A stretch of 64,000 bases of DNA from Sphingomonas panacis (GTDB lineage Bacteria > Pseudomonadota > Alphaproteobacteria > Sphingomonadales > Sphingomonadaceae): positions 3,009,501 to 3,073,500 of the forward strand of contig NZ_CP014168.1 in NCBI RefSeq assembly GCF_001717955.1. Direction: 5' to 3'. The position numbers and the translations under genes are program-made. Below the pieces are notes generated by a model. That model had not been told where the DNA came from, did not search any database, and was given only the letters and a program-made list of their open reading frames with translations. Positions 38,265 to 48,200 of this stretch are shown in pieces; positions within the stretch are counted from its first letter, which is position 1, and each line of letters begins with the position of its first letter.

Positions 38265-38315
38265 TCCTGCGGCGCTCTCATTCGGGGAGGGGGGCTGAGA
38301 GCGCCCGGCCGCGCG

Positions 38316-38789
38316 TTACGCGGCCTGTGCTTCGTCGGCCGTCGCGCTCTCGACGGCGGCGAGGGGAGCGCCGGTCTTGATCGCGATGGTCTTCGGCTTG
38401 GCCGCCTCGGGCACTTCGCGGACGAGGTCGATCACGAGCAGGCCGTCGGTGAGACGGGCATCATCGACGCGCACGAAATCGGCGAGCTCGAAACGACGCT
38501 CGAAGCTGCGATTGGCGATGCCGAGATGCAGGAAGGTATTCTGGCCTTCCTTCTCATCCTTCTTGCCCTTCACCTGCAGCAGATTCTGCTGGGCGACGAT
38601 CTCGATCTCGTCACGGCTGAAACCGGCGACGGCGAGGGTGATCCGGTAGCGGTCATCGGCGACTCGCTCCAGATTGAACGGAGGGTAATTGTCCGCCGCC
38701 TGCTGGCGCGCGCTGGTTTCCAACATATCGAAAAGACGGTCGAAACCGATCGCGGAACGGCGGAAGGGGGTAAGATCGAACTGACGCAT
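38316..38789 (-). CDS. Hsp20/IbpA family small heat shock protein
   Basis: ATP-independent chaperone of 157 residues that holds unfolding proteins. N-terminus MRQFDLTPFRRSAIGFDRLFDMLE matches IbpA-type proteins; the alpha-crystallin domain spans about residues 35-130 with YPPFNLERVADDRYRITLAVAGF and the closing GIANRSFERRFELADFVRV. A tail with the I-x-I type motif (KTIAIKTG) follows. The ATG at 38789 lies seven bases after AGGAGG; an ATG two codons upstream is only one base away. A sigma-32-type promoter and a strong terminator make it a one-gene heat-shock unit. Confidence 0.92.
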   Translation of the reverse strand: MRQFDLTPFRRSAIGFDRLFDMLETSARQQAADNYPPFNLERVADDRYRITLAVAGFSRDEIEIVAQQNLLQVKGKKDEKEGQNTFLHLGIANRSFERRFELADFVRVDDARLTDGLLVIDLVREVPEAAKPKTIAIKTGAPLAAVESATADEAQAA

Positions 38790-38888
38790 GTGCATGCCTC
38801 CTGTGAGCGAATGAACGGTGCTGAAGGGCGCCCGCACAGCGGCGCGGCACCCGGTTTCGTGCGGCCCGATTGGCGCCGCACGCAGCAG

Positions 38889-38916
38889 ATTTGGGGCGTT
38901 CGTTTGCGCGTTCAAG
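38889..38916 (-). promoter_or_regulatory. Sigma-32 (RpoH)-type promoter of the Hsp20 gene
   Basis: On the minus strand CTTGAA (38916-38911) and CCCCAAAT (38896-38889) are 14 bases apart, matching the heat-shock consensus CTTGAA-N12-16-CCCCATNT at all but one of the fixed positions. The predicted leader is about 90 nt long and GC-rich. Confidence 0.75.
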
Positions 38917-39045
38917 AGCCTTGGATGCGGAATTTTCGACGAGCCGCGAAGGGAAACTTTAGCGGTGTGAAGAACGAACGGGCTGAAATCCTAGTGAAGT
39001 GATGGGTATTGAGCTGCGACTCGGATAAGAAAATCTCAGGGGGAT

Positions 39046-41484
39046 ATGATGTTCGCTCAGCTCACGTCGATTTTGCTCGCATCGGCCGCCGCCGTGCCGG
39101 ACGCGCCAGTGGCGCAACCGGCCGCCGCACAGGCGCAACCCGCCACCGACGGCGACGTGGTGGTGACGGCGCGGCGCCGCGAGGAGCGCGCGCAGGACGT
39201 GCCGATCGCGATGTCGGTGATCGGCAGCGACCAGATCGACAAGACCGGTGCGTTCAACGTCAACCGGTTGCAGCAGCAACAGCCCGCGCTGCAATTCTAT
39301 TCGAGCAACCCGCGCAATTCCTCGATCAACATTCGCGGTCTCGGCACGCCGTTCGGCCTCACCAACGACGGGATCGAGCAAGGCGTCGGCTTCTACCTCG
39401 ACGGCGTCTATGTCGGGCGGGTCGGCGCCTCGACCTTCGATTTCGTCGATATCGACCGGGTCGAGGTGCTGCGCGGGCCGCAGGGGACGCTCTACGGCAA
39501 GAACACCACGGCGGGCGCGGTCAACATCACCACGCGCGCGCCGAGCTTCTCGCCCGAGGCGCGGTTCGAGGCGAGTGGTGGCGATTACGGCTATGTGCAG
39601 TTGAAGGGATCGGTCTCGGGGCCGATCACCAGCGACACGCTGGCGGCGCGGCTGTCGGCCTCGTTCACCAATCGCGGCGGCACGATCAAGGACACCACGA
39701 GCGACAAATACCTTCAGAAGCTCGACAATTTCAGCGTGCGCGGCCAGTTGCTGTGGAAGCCGCGTGCCGATCTCGATTTCCGGCTGACCGGCGACTTCAA
39801 CGTCCAGAATCCGTTGTGCTGCGTGCAATATTACGCGCGGCTCGCGCCGACGCAGCGCGCGACCAATCGGCAATACACCGCGCTGGCGGCGGCGCTCAAC
39901 TACGCCCCGCCAAGCACCAATGCGTTCGACCGCGTGACCGATCTCGACGCCGACATCAACTCGCGGCAGGAGATGGGCGGCGCGTCGCTGGTCGGCAATT
40001 GGGATATCGGTCCGGCGACGATCACTTCGGTCTCGGCGTGGCGCTACTGGGACTGGAAACCCGCCAACGACCGCGACTATGTCGGCCTGCCGATCACCAC
40101 CGTGTCGCAAAACCCGTCGCAGCAGAAGCAATGGTCGCAGGAAGTGCGGATCGCCTCGAACGGCAAGAACACGCTCGATTACACCGCCGGCGTGTTCTAC
40201 TTTCACCAGACGATCAACACGCAAGGGTCGCAGGTGCAGGGATCGGCGGCGAGCCGCTGGCTGCTGACGGGCGATGACGCGAAGAATCCCAATGTGCTCG
40301 ACGGCCTGACCTCGACCAACACGATCAACTTCAAGAACGATAGCTTCGCGGTGTTCGGCAAGCTCAACTACCAGCCGGTGTCCGGGCTGCACATCGCACC
40401 CGGCCTGCGCATCAATTACGACAAGAAGTCAGGATATTACGACTCGGTCGTGAGCATTCACAACAGCCAGTATGATTTCGTCGCGACCGCCGACAACGTT
40501 GCGGCGATGCTGGCATCCAAGACCGGCGCGGCGCGGACGACCTTCGCCAACCAGATCAACACGCTCGCGCCGCAGCGTTACAGTCCGCGATTCAGCGCGT
40601 GGAACGTGTCAGGCGATTTCACGCTCTCCTACGACGTGACGGCGGATATCCATGCTTATGCGACCTATGCGCGCAGCTTCAAATCGGGCGGGATCAACCT
40701 GTCCGGCCTGCCGCTCGATTCGACCAACACGGTTGCCGATCTCACCAAGCAGACCGTGAAGCCCGAGAGCGAGGACCATTTCGAGGTCGGCCTCAAGACG
40801 CAGTTCCTCGATCGCAAGCTGACCCTCAACCTCGCCGGCTTCTGGACCGACGTTCATGATTATCAGGCGACGGTGAACAACGGCCAGACGACGGTGATCC
40901 GGGGCTATCTCGCCAATGCCGGCCTCGTGCGCGTGCGCGGCGGCGAGTTCGATGCGTCGTACCGGCCGAGCCAGCGCGTCAATTTCTACGCCAACGGTGC
41001 CTATACCGACGCCAAATATCTGCGCTTCACCAACGCGCCGTGCGCGCCCGAACTGGCCGGCGGCAACCCCGCGCTGAACGGGGCGACGCCGGCGGCGGCG
41101 GGCACGCCCGGCCTCAGCCCGCTGACGTGCGACATTTCGGGAACGGTGCTGCCGGGCATTTCGAAATGGTCGTTCTCGTTCGGCACCGAGGTCAATGTGC
41201 CGGTCGGCAAGGGCCAGGTCTATGCCGGCTACGATGGCAGCTATCGCTCGCGCTTCTCCTCCAATCCCTCGGTGTCGCGCTATATGTGGATCGATGGCTA
41301 TTCGCTGTCGAACTTCCGGCTCGGCTACCGTCAGGACAGCTTCAACGTGTTCGGCTGGGTGCGCAACGCGTTCAACCAGAATTACTATGAGCTGCTTTCG
41401 GCGCAGTCGGGCAGCACCGGGCTGATTGTCGGCCAGCCGGGCGATCCGCGCACGATCGGCGCGACGATCTCCAAGGCGTTTTGA
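39046..41484 (+). CDS. TonB-dependent receptor
   Basis: Outer-membrane transporter of 812 residues. A short signal peptide (MMFAQLTSILLASAAAV) precedes the plug domain (about 45-160: VVVTARRREERAQDVPIAMSVI, NIRGLGTPFG, VEVLRGPQGTLYGKNTTAGAVNI). The rest is a 22-strand barrel pattern, ending in Phe (GATISKAF), the usual assembly signal. Sequence is of the iron-siderophore or carbohydrate-type receptors so abundant in sphingomonads; no substrate gene lies beside it. The upstream AGGGGG site supports the paired ATGs at 39046 and 39049. Confidence 0.92.
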   Translation: MMFAQLTSILLASAAAVPDAPVAQPAAAQAQPATDGDVVVTARRREERAQDVPIAMSVIGSDQIDKTGAFNVNRLQQQQPALQFYSSNPRNSSINIRGLGTPFGLTNDGIEQGVGFYLDGVYVGRVGASTFDFVDIDRVEVLRGPQGTLYGKNTTAGAVNITTRAPSFSPEARFEASGGDYGYVQLKGSVSGPITSDTLAARLSASFTNRGGTIKDTTSDKYLQKLDNFSVRGQLLWKPRADLDFRLTGDFNVQNPLCCVQYYARLAPTQRATNRQYTALAAALNYAPPSTNAFDRVTDLDADINSRQEMGGASLVGNWDIGPATITSVSAWRYWDWKPANDRDYVGLPITTVSQNPSQQKQWSQEVRIASNGKNTLDYTAGVFYFHQTINTQGSQVQGSAASRWLLTGDDAKNPNVLDGLTSTNTINFKNDSFAVFGKLNYQPVSGLHIAPGLRINYDKKSGYYDSVVSIHNSQYDFVATADNVAAMLASKTGAARTTFANQINTLAPQRYSPRFSAWNVSGDFTLSYDVTADIHAYATYARSFKSGGINLSGLPLDSTNTVADLTKQTVKPESEDHFEVGLKTQFLDRKLTLNLAGFWTDVHDYQATVNNGQTTVIRGYLANAGLVRVRGGEFDASYRPSQRVNFYANGAYTDAKYLRFTNAPCAPELAGGNPALNGATPAAAGTPGLSPLTCDISGTVLPGISKWSFSFGTEVNVPVGKGQVYAGYDGSYRSRFSSNPSVSRYMWIDGYSLSNFRLGYRQDSFNVFGWVRNAFNQNYYELLSAQSGSTGLIVGQPGDPRTIGATISKAF

Positions 41485-42029
41485 GGATGGGCGGCGGGGC
41501 GATGCTCCGCCGCTGGACATATGGCGGACATATCGCCCTGCTTATCGGGGAGCCGGTGGAAGGGTCTGCCAGGGTCGGCGGTGGCAACACCGTCGGCCAA
41601 GGTGGGTGTGGTGGCGCCGGCGGCGAAGCCGCCGTCGGTCGGGTTCGCTGGCGCGACCCGCCGGCCGGTTGCGGCGCTGCGCGGAGCGCAGCAGCGGCTT
41701 TGCCGCCTGCGCCGCAACGGCAAACGCCCGGGCCGTTTCCAGCCCGGGCGCCTGCGTGACGATCGCTCGTCAGCCCCCAAAATTGTCTCCGCCCACACGC
41801 CCTTTTAGGCGGGACTGGAAACTCTCCCCGAACCACGGCCATTGCCTGTGTCTCAGTGATTGTGTTGCTAGGGCGACAACCCCATTTTGTCACCGGGATT
41901 GTGACACTCGCGCGGCGATTGCGGCGCTGCTGTGGCGTATACGCAACAGGGGTATGCAGGTTGCCAGCGGCGCGCGCGCGACCTAGAGCAGCGGCGACTT
42001 ACCTCCCGGGGGCCGGGCAGACACCGCAT
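41485..42029. other. Long non-coding spacer with GC-rich hairpins
   Basis: No convincing gene in these 545 bases: open frames on both strands have shadow-like Arg/Ala/Pro composition. Three perfect hairpins are visible: CGGCGGC-GAA-GCCGCCG (41618-41634), GCTGCGC-GGA-GCGCAGC (41676-41692) and CGCCCGGGC/GCCCGGGCG (41725-41750). The last could end transcription from the receptor gene, but lacks a T run. The final 150 bases probably hold the promoter of the lol genes. Confidence 0.55.
41888..41906. promoter_or_regulatory. Candidate operator TGTCAC-N7-GTGACA
   Basis: A perfect inverted repeat of 6-bp half-sites, 124 bases upstream of the lolC/E-type gene. It looks like a site for a dimeric regulator; which one is unknown. 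Confidence 0.35.
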
Positions 42030-43280
42030 ATGATCCTTTCCCGTTACGAACGCATGATCGCGAAGCGCTATTTGCTGCCGGGGCGCGGCGAGGCGTTCAT
42101 TTTCCTCGTCGCCGGCATCAGTCTGGTCGCGGTGATGCTCGGCGTCGCCGCGCTCATCATCGTGATGAGCGTGATGAACGGCTTCCGTGCCGAGCTGTTC
42201 GACAAGATCGTCGGGCTGAACGGCCATGCCGTGATCCAGCCAGTCGGTTCCAACCTGCCCGACTGGCGCAACATCGCCAGGATCGCCAAGCAGACGCCGG
42301 GCGTCACCAGCGCGCTGCCGCTGATCGAGCAGCCGCTCGCCGTCACCTATTCGGGGCGCACCGAGGGCATCCTGGTGCGCGGCATGCGCGTCGAGGATAT
42401 CCGCTCCAACGCGACGATCGGCAGCAAGGTCCTCATGGGGTCGCTCAACAGCATCACCGCTGGCAGCGGCCGGGTCGCGATCGGCAGCCGGCTCGCCGAG
42501 GCGCTCGGCGCGCAGGTCGGCAGCCAGATATCGATCTTCAATCCGCTTGGGCAAGCGACTCCGTTCGGCACGGTGCCGCGCGTGGTCAGCTACACGGTCG
42601 GTGCGATCTTCGAAGTCGGCGTGTACGATTATGATATCAAATACATCATCATGCCGATCGAGGATGCGCAGACCTTACTGCTGATTGGCGATTCGGTGGG
42701 GATGATCGAGGTCAACACGGTCGATCCCGACCGGGTCAACGCGATCCTTAAACCCGTCGAGAACCAGATCGCCGGCCGGGCGGTCATCACCACCTGGCAG
42801 CAGATGAACGCGCAGCTCTTCCAGGCGCTCGCGGTCGAGCGGGTGGCGATGTTCACGGTGCTGTCGATCATCATCCTGGTCGCGGTGTTCAACATCCTGT
42901 CCTCGCTCATCATGCTGGTGCGCGCCAAGACGCGCGACATCGCGATCCTGAGGACGATGGGTGCGTCCCGGTTCGGGTTGATGAAGATCTTCATGGTGGT
43001 CGGCACGACGATCGGCGCGCTTGGCGTGGTGGCCGGGCTGGCGCTCGGCTTCGTGTTCCTGTTCTTCCGCCAGTCGATCGTCGATTTCGTGCAGTTGGTG
43101 ACAGGGCAGAACCTGTGGGACCCTTCGATCCGCTTCCTCACCGAATTGCCGTCGAAGACCGATCCGGTCGAGGTGACGACCATCGCGTTGATGGCCTTGG
43201 TGTTCAGCTTCCTCGCCACTTTGTACCCCGCGTTCAAGGCGGCGAGTACCGATCCTGTGCAGGTGTTGCGGTATGAATAG
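42030..43280 (+). CDS. lolC: Lipoprotein-releasing ABC transporter permease (LolC/LolE type)
   Basis: Inner-membrane permease of 416 residues that extracts lipoproteins for delivery to LolA. N-terminus MILSRYERMIAKRYLLPGRGEAFIFLVAGISLVAVMLGVAALIIVMSVMNGF is classic, with the first membrane segment at about 28-50, a large periplasmic domain, and three more segments near 275-300, 320-350 and 380-400. It ends DPVQVLRYE. Only one permease gene is present, so it probably works as a homodimer (LolF-like). The long upstream spacer holds its promoter. Confidence 0.92.
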   Translation: MILSRYERMIAKRYLLPGRGEAFIFLVAGISLVAVMLGVAALIIVMSVMNGFRAELFDKIVGLNGHAVIQPVGSNLPDWRNIARIAKQTPGVTSALPLIEQPLAVTYSGRTEGILVRGMRVEDIRSNATIGSKVLMGSLNSITAGSGRVAIGSRLAEALGAQVGSQISIFNPLGQATPFGTVPRVVSYTVGAIFEVGVYDYDIKYIIMPIEDAQTLLLIGDSVGMIEVNTVDPDRVNAILKPVENQIAGRAVITTWQQMNAQLFQALAVERVAMFTVLSIIILVAVFNILSSLIMLVRAKTRDIAILRTMGASRFGLMKIFMVVGTTIGALGVVAGLALGFVFLFFRQSIVDFVQLVTGQNLWDPSIRFLTELPSKTDPVEVTTIALMALVFSFLATLYPAFKAASTDPVQVLRYE

Positions 43281-43295
43281 TCTCCCGAACCGTTT

Positions 43296-43366
43296 TCCCG
43301 CGAAAGCGGGAATCCAGAGCAACGAAGTGCGGCGTTTGTGGCTCTGGACCCCCGCTTTCGCGGGGG
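43296..43366. repeat. REP-like palindrome pair between lolC and lolD
   Basis: TTCCCGC-GAAA-GCGGGAA (43296-43313) and CCCCCGC-TTTC-GCGGGGG (43349-43366) flank CCAGAG...CTCTGG arms, giving a cloverleaf-like fold of the same family as 5989-6074. It lies inside a likely operon, so it would be transcribed. Confidence 0.75.
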
Positions 43367-43382
43367 AACAGGAGTGCGCGGA

Positions 43383-44057
43383 ATGAGCGTTCCCGTTCTC
43401 GCCGTAAGTGGCCTCGCGCGCAGTTTCGAGCAGGGCGGCGTGCGGATCGACGTGCTGCGCGGGGTCGACATGACCGTGGGGCAGGGCGAGATCGTCGCGC
43501 TGCTCGGTCCGTCGGGATCGGGCAAGTCGACGTTGTTGCAGGCGGTCGGGCTGCTCGAAGGCGGGTTCGAAGGGTCGATCCGCATCGCCGGCGCCGAAGC
43601 CGCCGAACTCGATTCGGACGGGCGCACGCGCGTCCGGCGCGAGTCGCTCGGCTTCGTCTATCAGTTCCACCATCTGCTGCCCGATTTCAGCGCCGCCGAG
43701 AATGTCGTGCTGCCGCAGATGATCCGTGGCGCCGATCGCGCCACCGCCGATGCGCGCGCCGAGGCGCTGCTGACGGCGCTCGGCCTCGGCCACCGGCTGA
43801 CGCACCGGCCCAGCCAATTGTCGGGCGGCGAGCAGCAGCGCGTCGCGGTGGCGCGTGCGCTCGCCAACCAGCCCGCGCTGGTGCTCGCCGACGAACCGAC
43901 CGGCAATCTCGATGAAGCCACGGCGGACGTCGTACTGGCCGAATTCCTGCGGCTGGTGCGCGGCGAAGGTTCGGCGGCGCTGGTCGCGACGCATAACGAG
44001 CGGCTCGCGCAGAAGATGGACCGCGTGGTGCGGCTCCACGAAGGCACGCTCGGATGA
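43383..44057 (+). CDS. lolD: Lipoprotein-releasing ABC transporter ATP-binding protein
   Basis: ATPase of 224 residues that powers the Lol permease. Walker [10 protein letters not shown] at 42-50, Q-loop region [17 protein letters not shown], signature [15 protein letters not shown], Walker [14 protein letters not shown] and the H-loop ATHNERLA are all in order. The VYQFHHLLP motif is typical of LolD. It overlaps the downstream acetyltransferase by four bases (ATGA). Confidence 0.94.
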   Translation: MSVPVLAVSGLARSFEQGGVRIDVLRGVDMTVGQGEIVALLGPSGSGKSTLLQAVGLLEGGFEGSIRIAGAEAAELDSDGRTRVRRESLGFVYQFHHLLPDFSAAENVVLPQMIRGADRATADARAEALLTALGLGHRLTHRPSQLSGGEQQRVAVARALANQPALVLADEPTGNLDEATADVVLAEFLRLVRGEGSAALVATHNERLAQKMDRVVRLHEGTLG

Positions 44058-44647
44058 GTCTGTGGCGCTCGGTGCCGACGCTCAAGGGCCAGCACGTCAC
44101 GCTGCGCCCGTTGACGCGTGACGACGGCCCGGCGCTCGTCGAGGTCGCGCGGACCGACGGGTTGTGGAACCTGTTCTATGCCAGCGTGGCCAAGCTGAAG
44201 GACGTCGATGCCTTCATGGACGAGACCGTCACCGATCAGTCGCATGGTCGCGTGATCCCGTTCGCAGTGCTCACAGCGGGCAAGGTGGTCGGCACGACCC
44301 GCTATCTGCGCGTTGCCGAGAAACACCGGCGGCTTGAGATTGGCGGCACCTTCTACGCGACGGCGGTGCAGCGGACCGGCGTCAACACCGAAGCGAAGCT
44401 GTTGCTGCTTGGGCATGCCTTCGACGTGCTTGGCTGCCAGTGCGTGCAGATCCGCACCGATGCGCTCAACCTGCGCAGCCAGGCGGCGATCGAGCGGCTC
44501 GGCGCGAAGCGCGACGGGGTGTTGCGCGGGCATCAAATCATGGCGGACGGGCGGCTGCGCGATTCGGTGGTCTATTCGATCCTCGACCGCGAATGGCCGG
44601 GCGTGCGGCAGAACCTCATCTATCTGCTTGCGAGGCACACGGCATGA
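44054..44647 (+). CDS. GNAT family N-acetyltransferase
   Basis: A 197-residue acetyltransferase of the RimJ/RimL-like group: [21 protein letters not shown] at the start, [49 protein letters not shown] in the acetyl-CoA region and [25 protein letters not shown] near the end, matching proteins that acetylate N-termini or small molecules. Substrate unknown. Coupled by four-base overlaps to lolD before it and to glutathione peroxidase after it. Confidence 0.85.
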   Translation: MSLWRSVPTLKGQHVTLRPLTRDDGPALVEVARTDGLWNLFYASVAKLKDVDAFMDETVTDQSHGRVIPFAVLTAGKVVGTTRYLRVAEKHRRLEIGGTFYATAVQRTGVNTEAKLLLLGHAFDVLGCQCVQIRTDALNLRSQAAIERLGAKRDGVLRGHQIMADGRLRDSVVYSILDREWPGVRQNLIYLLARHTA

Positions 44648-45123
44648 GCGCGATCACCGATTTCACCGTGCGCGGCGCGGATGGCGCGCCGGTCGACCTG
44701 ACCGCTTATGCCGGCAAGGTGCTGCTGATCGTCAACACCGCCTCGAAATGCGGGTTCACGCCGCAATATCGGGGCCTGGAAGACCTGCACCGGCGCTATG
44801 CCGGGCGCGGCTTTGAGGTGCTCGGCTTTCCCTGCAACCAGTTCGGCGCGCAGGAACCGGGCGACGCCACCGAGATCGCCACCTTCTGTTCGCTGACCTA
44901 TGACGTGACCTTCCCGGTCTTCGCCAAGATCGACGTTAACGGCCCGGCCGCCGATCCGCTGTTCACGGCGTTGAAGGCGGAAGCGCCGGGGCTGCTGGGG
45001 ACCAAATCGATCAAGTGGAACTTCACCAAGTTCCTGATCGATCGCGGCGGCAAGGCGGTCGCGCGCTACGGGCCGCGTACCGCGCCCGAGGCGATCGCGG
45101 CGGATATCGAGAAACTGCTGTAG
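44644..45123 (+). CDS. Glutathione peroxidase
   Basis: Peroxide-reducing enzyme of 159 residues. The peroxidatic Cys36 (in place of selenocysteine) is in NTASKCGFTPQY; the Gln in FPCNQFGAQEPG and Trp in KWNFTKFLID complete the active site. The Cys in FPCNQF may act as resolving residue through thioredoxin. Its ATG overlaps the preceding stop as ATGA, making it the last of a lolC-lolD-GNAT-gpx unit. Confidence 0.92.
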   Translation: MSAITDFTVRGADGAPVDLTAYAGKVLLIVNTASKCGFTPQYRGLEDLHRRYAGRGFEVLGFPCNQFGAQEPGDATEIATFCSLTYDVTFPVFAKIDVNGPAADPLFTALKAEAPGLLGTKSIKWNFTKFLIDRGGKAVARYGPRTAPEAIAADIEKLL

Positions 45124-45133
45124 CTATCGGTGT

Positions 45134-45203
45134 CTCGACTTCGCTCGACACGAACGGCCGTGGAAGCTCGTAACCACCGCCGTTCGCCCCGAGCGAAGTC
45201 GAG
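45134..45203. repeat. Palindromic repeat pair (CTCGACTTCGCTCG type)
   Basis: CTCGACTTCGCTCG...CGAACGG (45134-45157) is matched in reverse complement by CCGTTCG...CGAGCGAAGTCGAG (45180-45203). The CCGTTCG ends here face inward, opposite to the copies at 49877, 59366 and 60172. Confidence 0.7.
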
Positions 45204-45266
45204 GGGCAAGCCCATCGGCCGCACATGACAGTTTCGCGAATCGCGGGACGCGGGCATAGATGCGCG

Positions 45267-48200
45267 ATGGCCCATTCCGCGTTCGTTCCGCTGCGTATCT
45301 TCTCCTGTTACACCATGCTCGACGGGGCGATCGACCCCAAGGCGATCGCCAAGCGCGCGCAGGAACTGGGCTTCCCCGCCGCCGCGCTGACCGATCGCAA
45401 CGGCCTGTATGCGGCGATGGCCTATTCCGATGCGGCCAAGAAAGCCGGCGTCCAGCCGGTGATCGGCACGATGCTGGGCGTCGCGCGGCCCGATCTGCCC
45501 GAGGGCGTCGAGCCGGTGTTCGACTGGCTGGCGCTCTACGCGCAGGACGAGGCTGGCTATCGCAATCTGTGCGAACTGGTGTCGAAGGCGCATCTCGACC
45601 GGCCGCTCGAACACGCGCCGCATGTCTCGTTCGAGATGCTCGCCCGGCACACAGACGGGCTGATCGCGCTCACCGCCGGGCGCGAGGGGGGGCTGGCGCG
45701 GCTGTTCGCCGAGGACCAGCCGGCGCGCGCGCTCGCCTATGCCGATCGCCTGCAGGCGCTGTTCGCCGACCGGCTGTATATCGAACTGACCCGGCGGCTC
45801 GATCCGATCGAAGGCAAGGCCGAAGCTCCGTTGCTCGACCTCGCCTATGCGCGCGATCTGCCGTTGGTCGCGACCAACCCGTGCTGCTTCGCCGAGGCGG
45901 ATTTCGTCGAGGCGCATGATGCGATGCTGTGCATCGCCAGTTCGTCATACCTGGCCAGCGAGGATCGCCCGCGCAGTTCACCCGATGCGTGGATGAAGCC
46001 CGCCGCCGAGATGCGGACCCTGTTCGCCGATCTGCCCGAGGCGATCGCCAACACACTCGTCGTCGCGCAGCGCTGCGCGGTGGCGGCACCGTATCGCAAG
46101 CCGATCCTGCCGAGCCTTGCCGGCGACCGCGAGGGCGAGGCCGAGGCGTTGCGCGTCACCTCGCGCAGCGGGCTGGAGGCCCGGCTCGCCAAGGCGAAGA
46201 TCACCGATCCCGCGTTGCGCGCCACCTATGCCGAGCGGCTCGAATTCGAACTCGACGTCATCATCTCGATGGGATTCCCCGGCTATTTCCTGATCGTCGG
46301 CGACTTCATCAAATGGGCGAAGGACCACGACATTCCGGTCGGGCCGGGGCGCGGATCGGGCGCAGGCTCGGTGGTGGCGTGGGCGCTGACGATCACCGAT
46401 CTTGATCCGATCAAGCTCGGGCTGCTGTTCGAACGCTTCCTCAACCCGGAACGCGTGTCGATGCCCGACTTCGACATCGATTTCTGCGAAACCCGGCGTG
46501 GCGAGGTGATCCGCTACGTGCAGGAGAAATACGGGCGCGATCAGGTCGCGCAGATCATCACGTTCGGAAAGCTCAAGGCGCGCGCGGTGCTCAAGGATAC
46601 CGGCCGCGTGCTCCAGATGAGCTACGGTCAGGTCGATCGGCTGGCGAAGCTGGTCCCCAACTTCCCGGCCGACCCGTGGACGCTCGATCGCGCGATGAAC
46701 GGCGTGTCCGAACTCGTCGCCGAGTACAAGGGCAACGCCGGGGTCAAGCATCTGCTCGATCTGGCGATGAAGCTGGAGGGGCTGCCACGCCACTCCTCGA
46801 CTCACGCCGCCGGCGTGGTGATCGGCGACCGCCCGCTCGCCGAGCTGGTGCCGCTGTACCGCGATCCGCGCTCGGACATGCCGGTCACGCAGTTCGACAT
46901 GAAATATGTCGAGGGCGCGGGGCTGGTGAAGTTCGACTTCCTCGGCCTCAAGACGCTGTCGGTGTTGCAGAAGGCGGTGCAGATGCTCGCTGACCGGGGC
47001 GTGACGATCGACCTGTCGGCGCTCGAATGGGATGACGAAGGCGTCTACAAGCTGCTCCAGAAGGGTGACACGGTCGGCGTGTTCCAGCTCGAATCGGAGG
47101 GGATGCGGCGCACGCTGGCGGCGGTGAAGCCGTCCAATTTCGGCGACATCATCGCGCTCGTCTCGCTGTACCGGCCGGGTCCGATGGACAATATCCCGAG
47201 CTTCGGCCGCCGCAAGAACGGGCAGGAACCGATCGAATATCCGCACGCATTGCTCGAACCGATCCTGGCCGAGACCTACGGCATCTTCGTCTACCAGGAG
47301 CAGGTGATGCAGGCGACGCAGATCCTCGCCGGCTATTCGCTGGGCGGGGCCGATCTGCTGCGCCGCGCGATGGGCAAGAAGATCAAGGCCGAGATGGACG
47401 CACAACGTGCGATCTTCGTCGCGGGCTGCGCCGAGCACAACCAGATCCCCGCCGCCAAGGCCAACGAACTGTTCGATTTGATCGACAAGTTCGCCGGCTA
47501 CGGCTTCAACAAGTCGCACGCCGCCGCCTACGCGCTGCTCGCGTACCAGACGGCGTGGCTCAAGGCGCATCACCCGCACGAATTTTTCGCAGCGTCGATG
47601 TGCTACGACATGGCGCTGACCGACAAGCTCAGCATCTTCGTCGATGACATGCGGCGCTTGGGCGTGGCGATCCTGCCGCCCGACATCAACCGCAGCGAGG
47701 CGGAATTCTCGGTCGAGGATACGGGCAGCGAGGAAAGCCACGGCCTGGCGGTGCGCTATGCGCTCGGCGCGCTGAAGAGCGTTGGCGAGGCCGCGATGGA
47801 GAAGCTGATTGTCGAGCGCGAGGCCAATGGCAAGTTCGCCACGCTCGACGATCTCGCGCACCGCGTCGATCCGCGGCTGCTCAACAAGCGGCAGTTGGAG
47901 ACGCTGGCGGGCGCGGGCGCGTTCGACGCGTTCACCCCCAATCGCGCCGGCATCCACGCCGCCGCCGAGACGATTCTAGCGACAGCGTCGCGCGTGCAAT
48001 CGATGCGCGCGAGCGGGCAGGGCGGGCTGTTCGGTGGCGAGGACGCCGCCGAACCGCCGATTCGCCTGCCCAATGCACATTGGCCGCTCGCCGAGCGGAT
48101 GGAGGCGGAGAAGGAGGCGTTCGGCTTCTATTTCTCGGCGCACCCGGTCGATCGCCATGGTCACCTCGCGCGGATGCACGGCGCGCGCAGCTATGCGACG

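Noticed and set aside
41372..41893. Overlapping open frames on both strands after the receptor gene
   Set aside because: Composition is Ala/Arg/Pro noise, with no ribosome site and no similarity I can recognise; described as non-coding.
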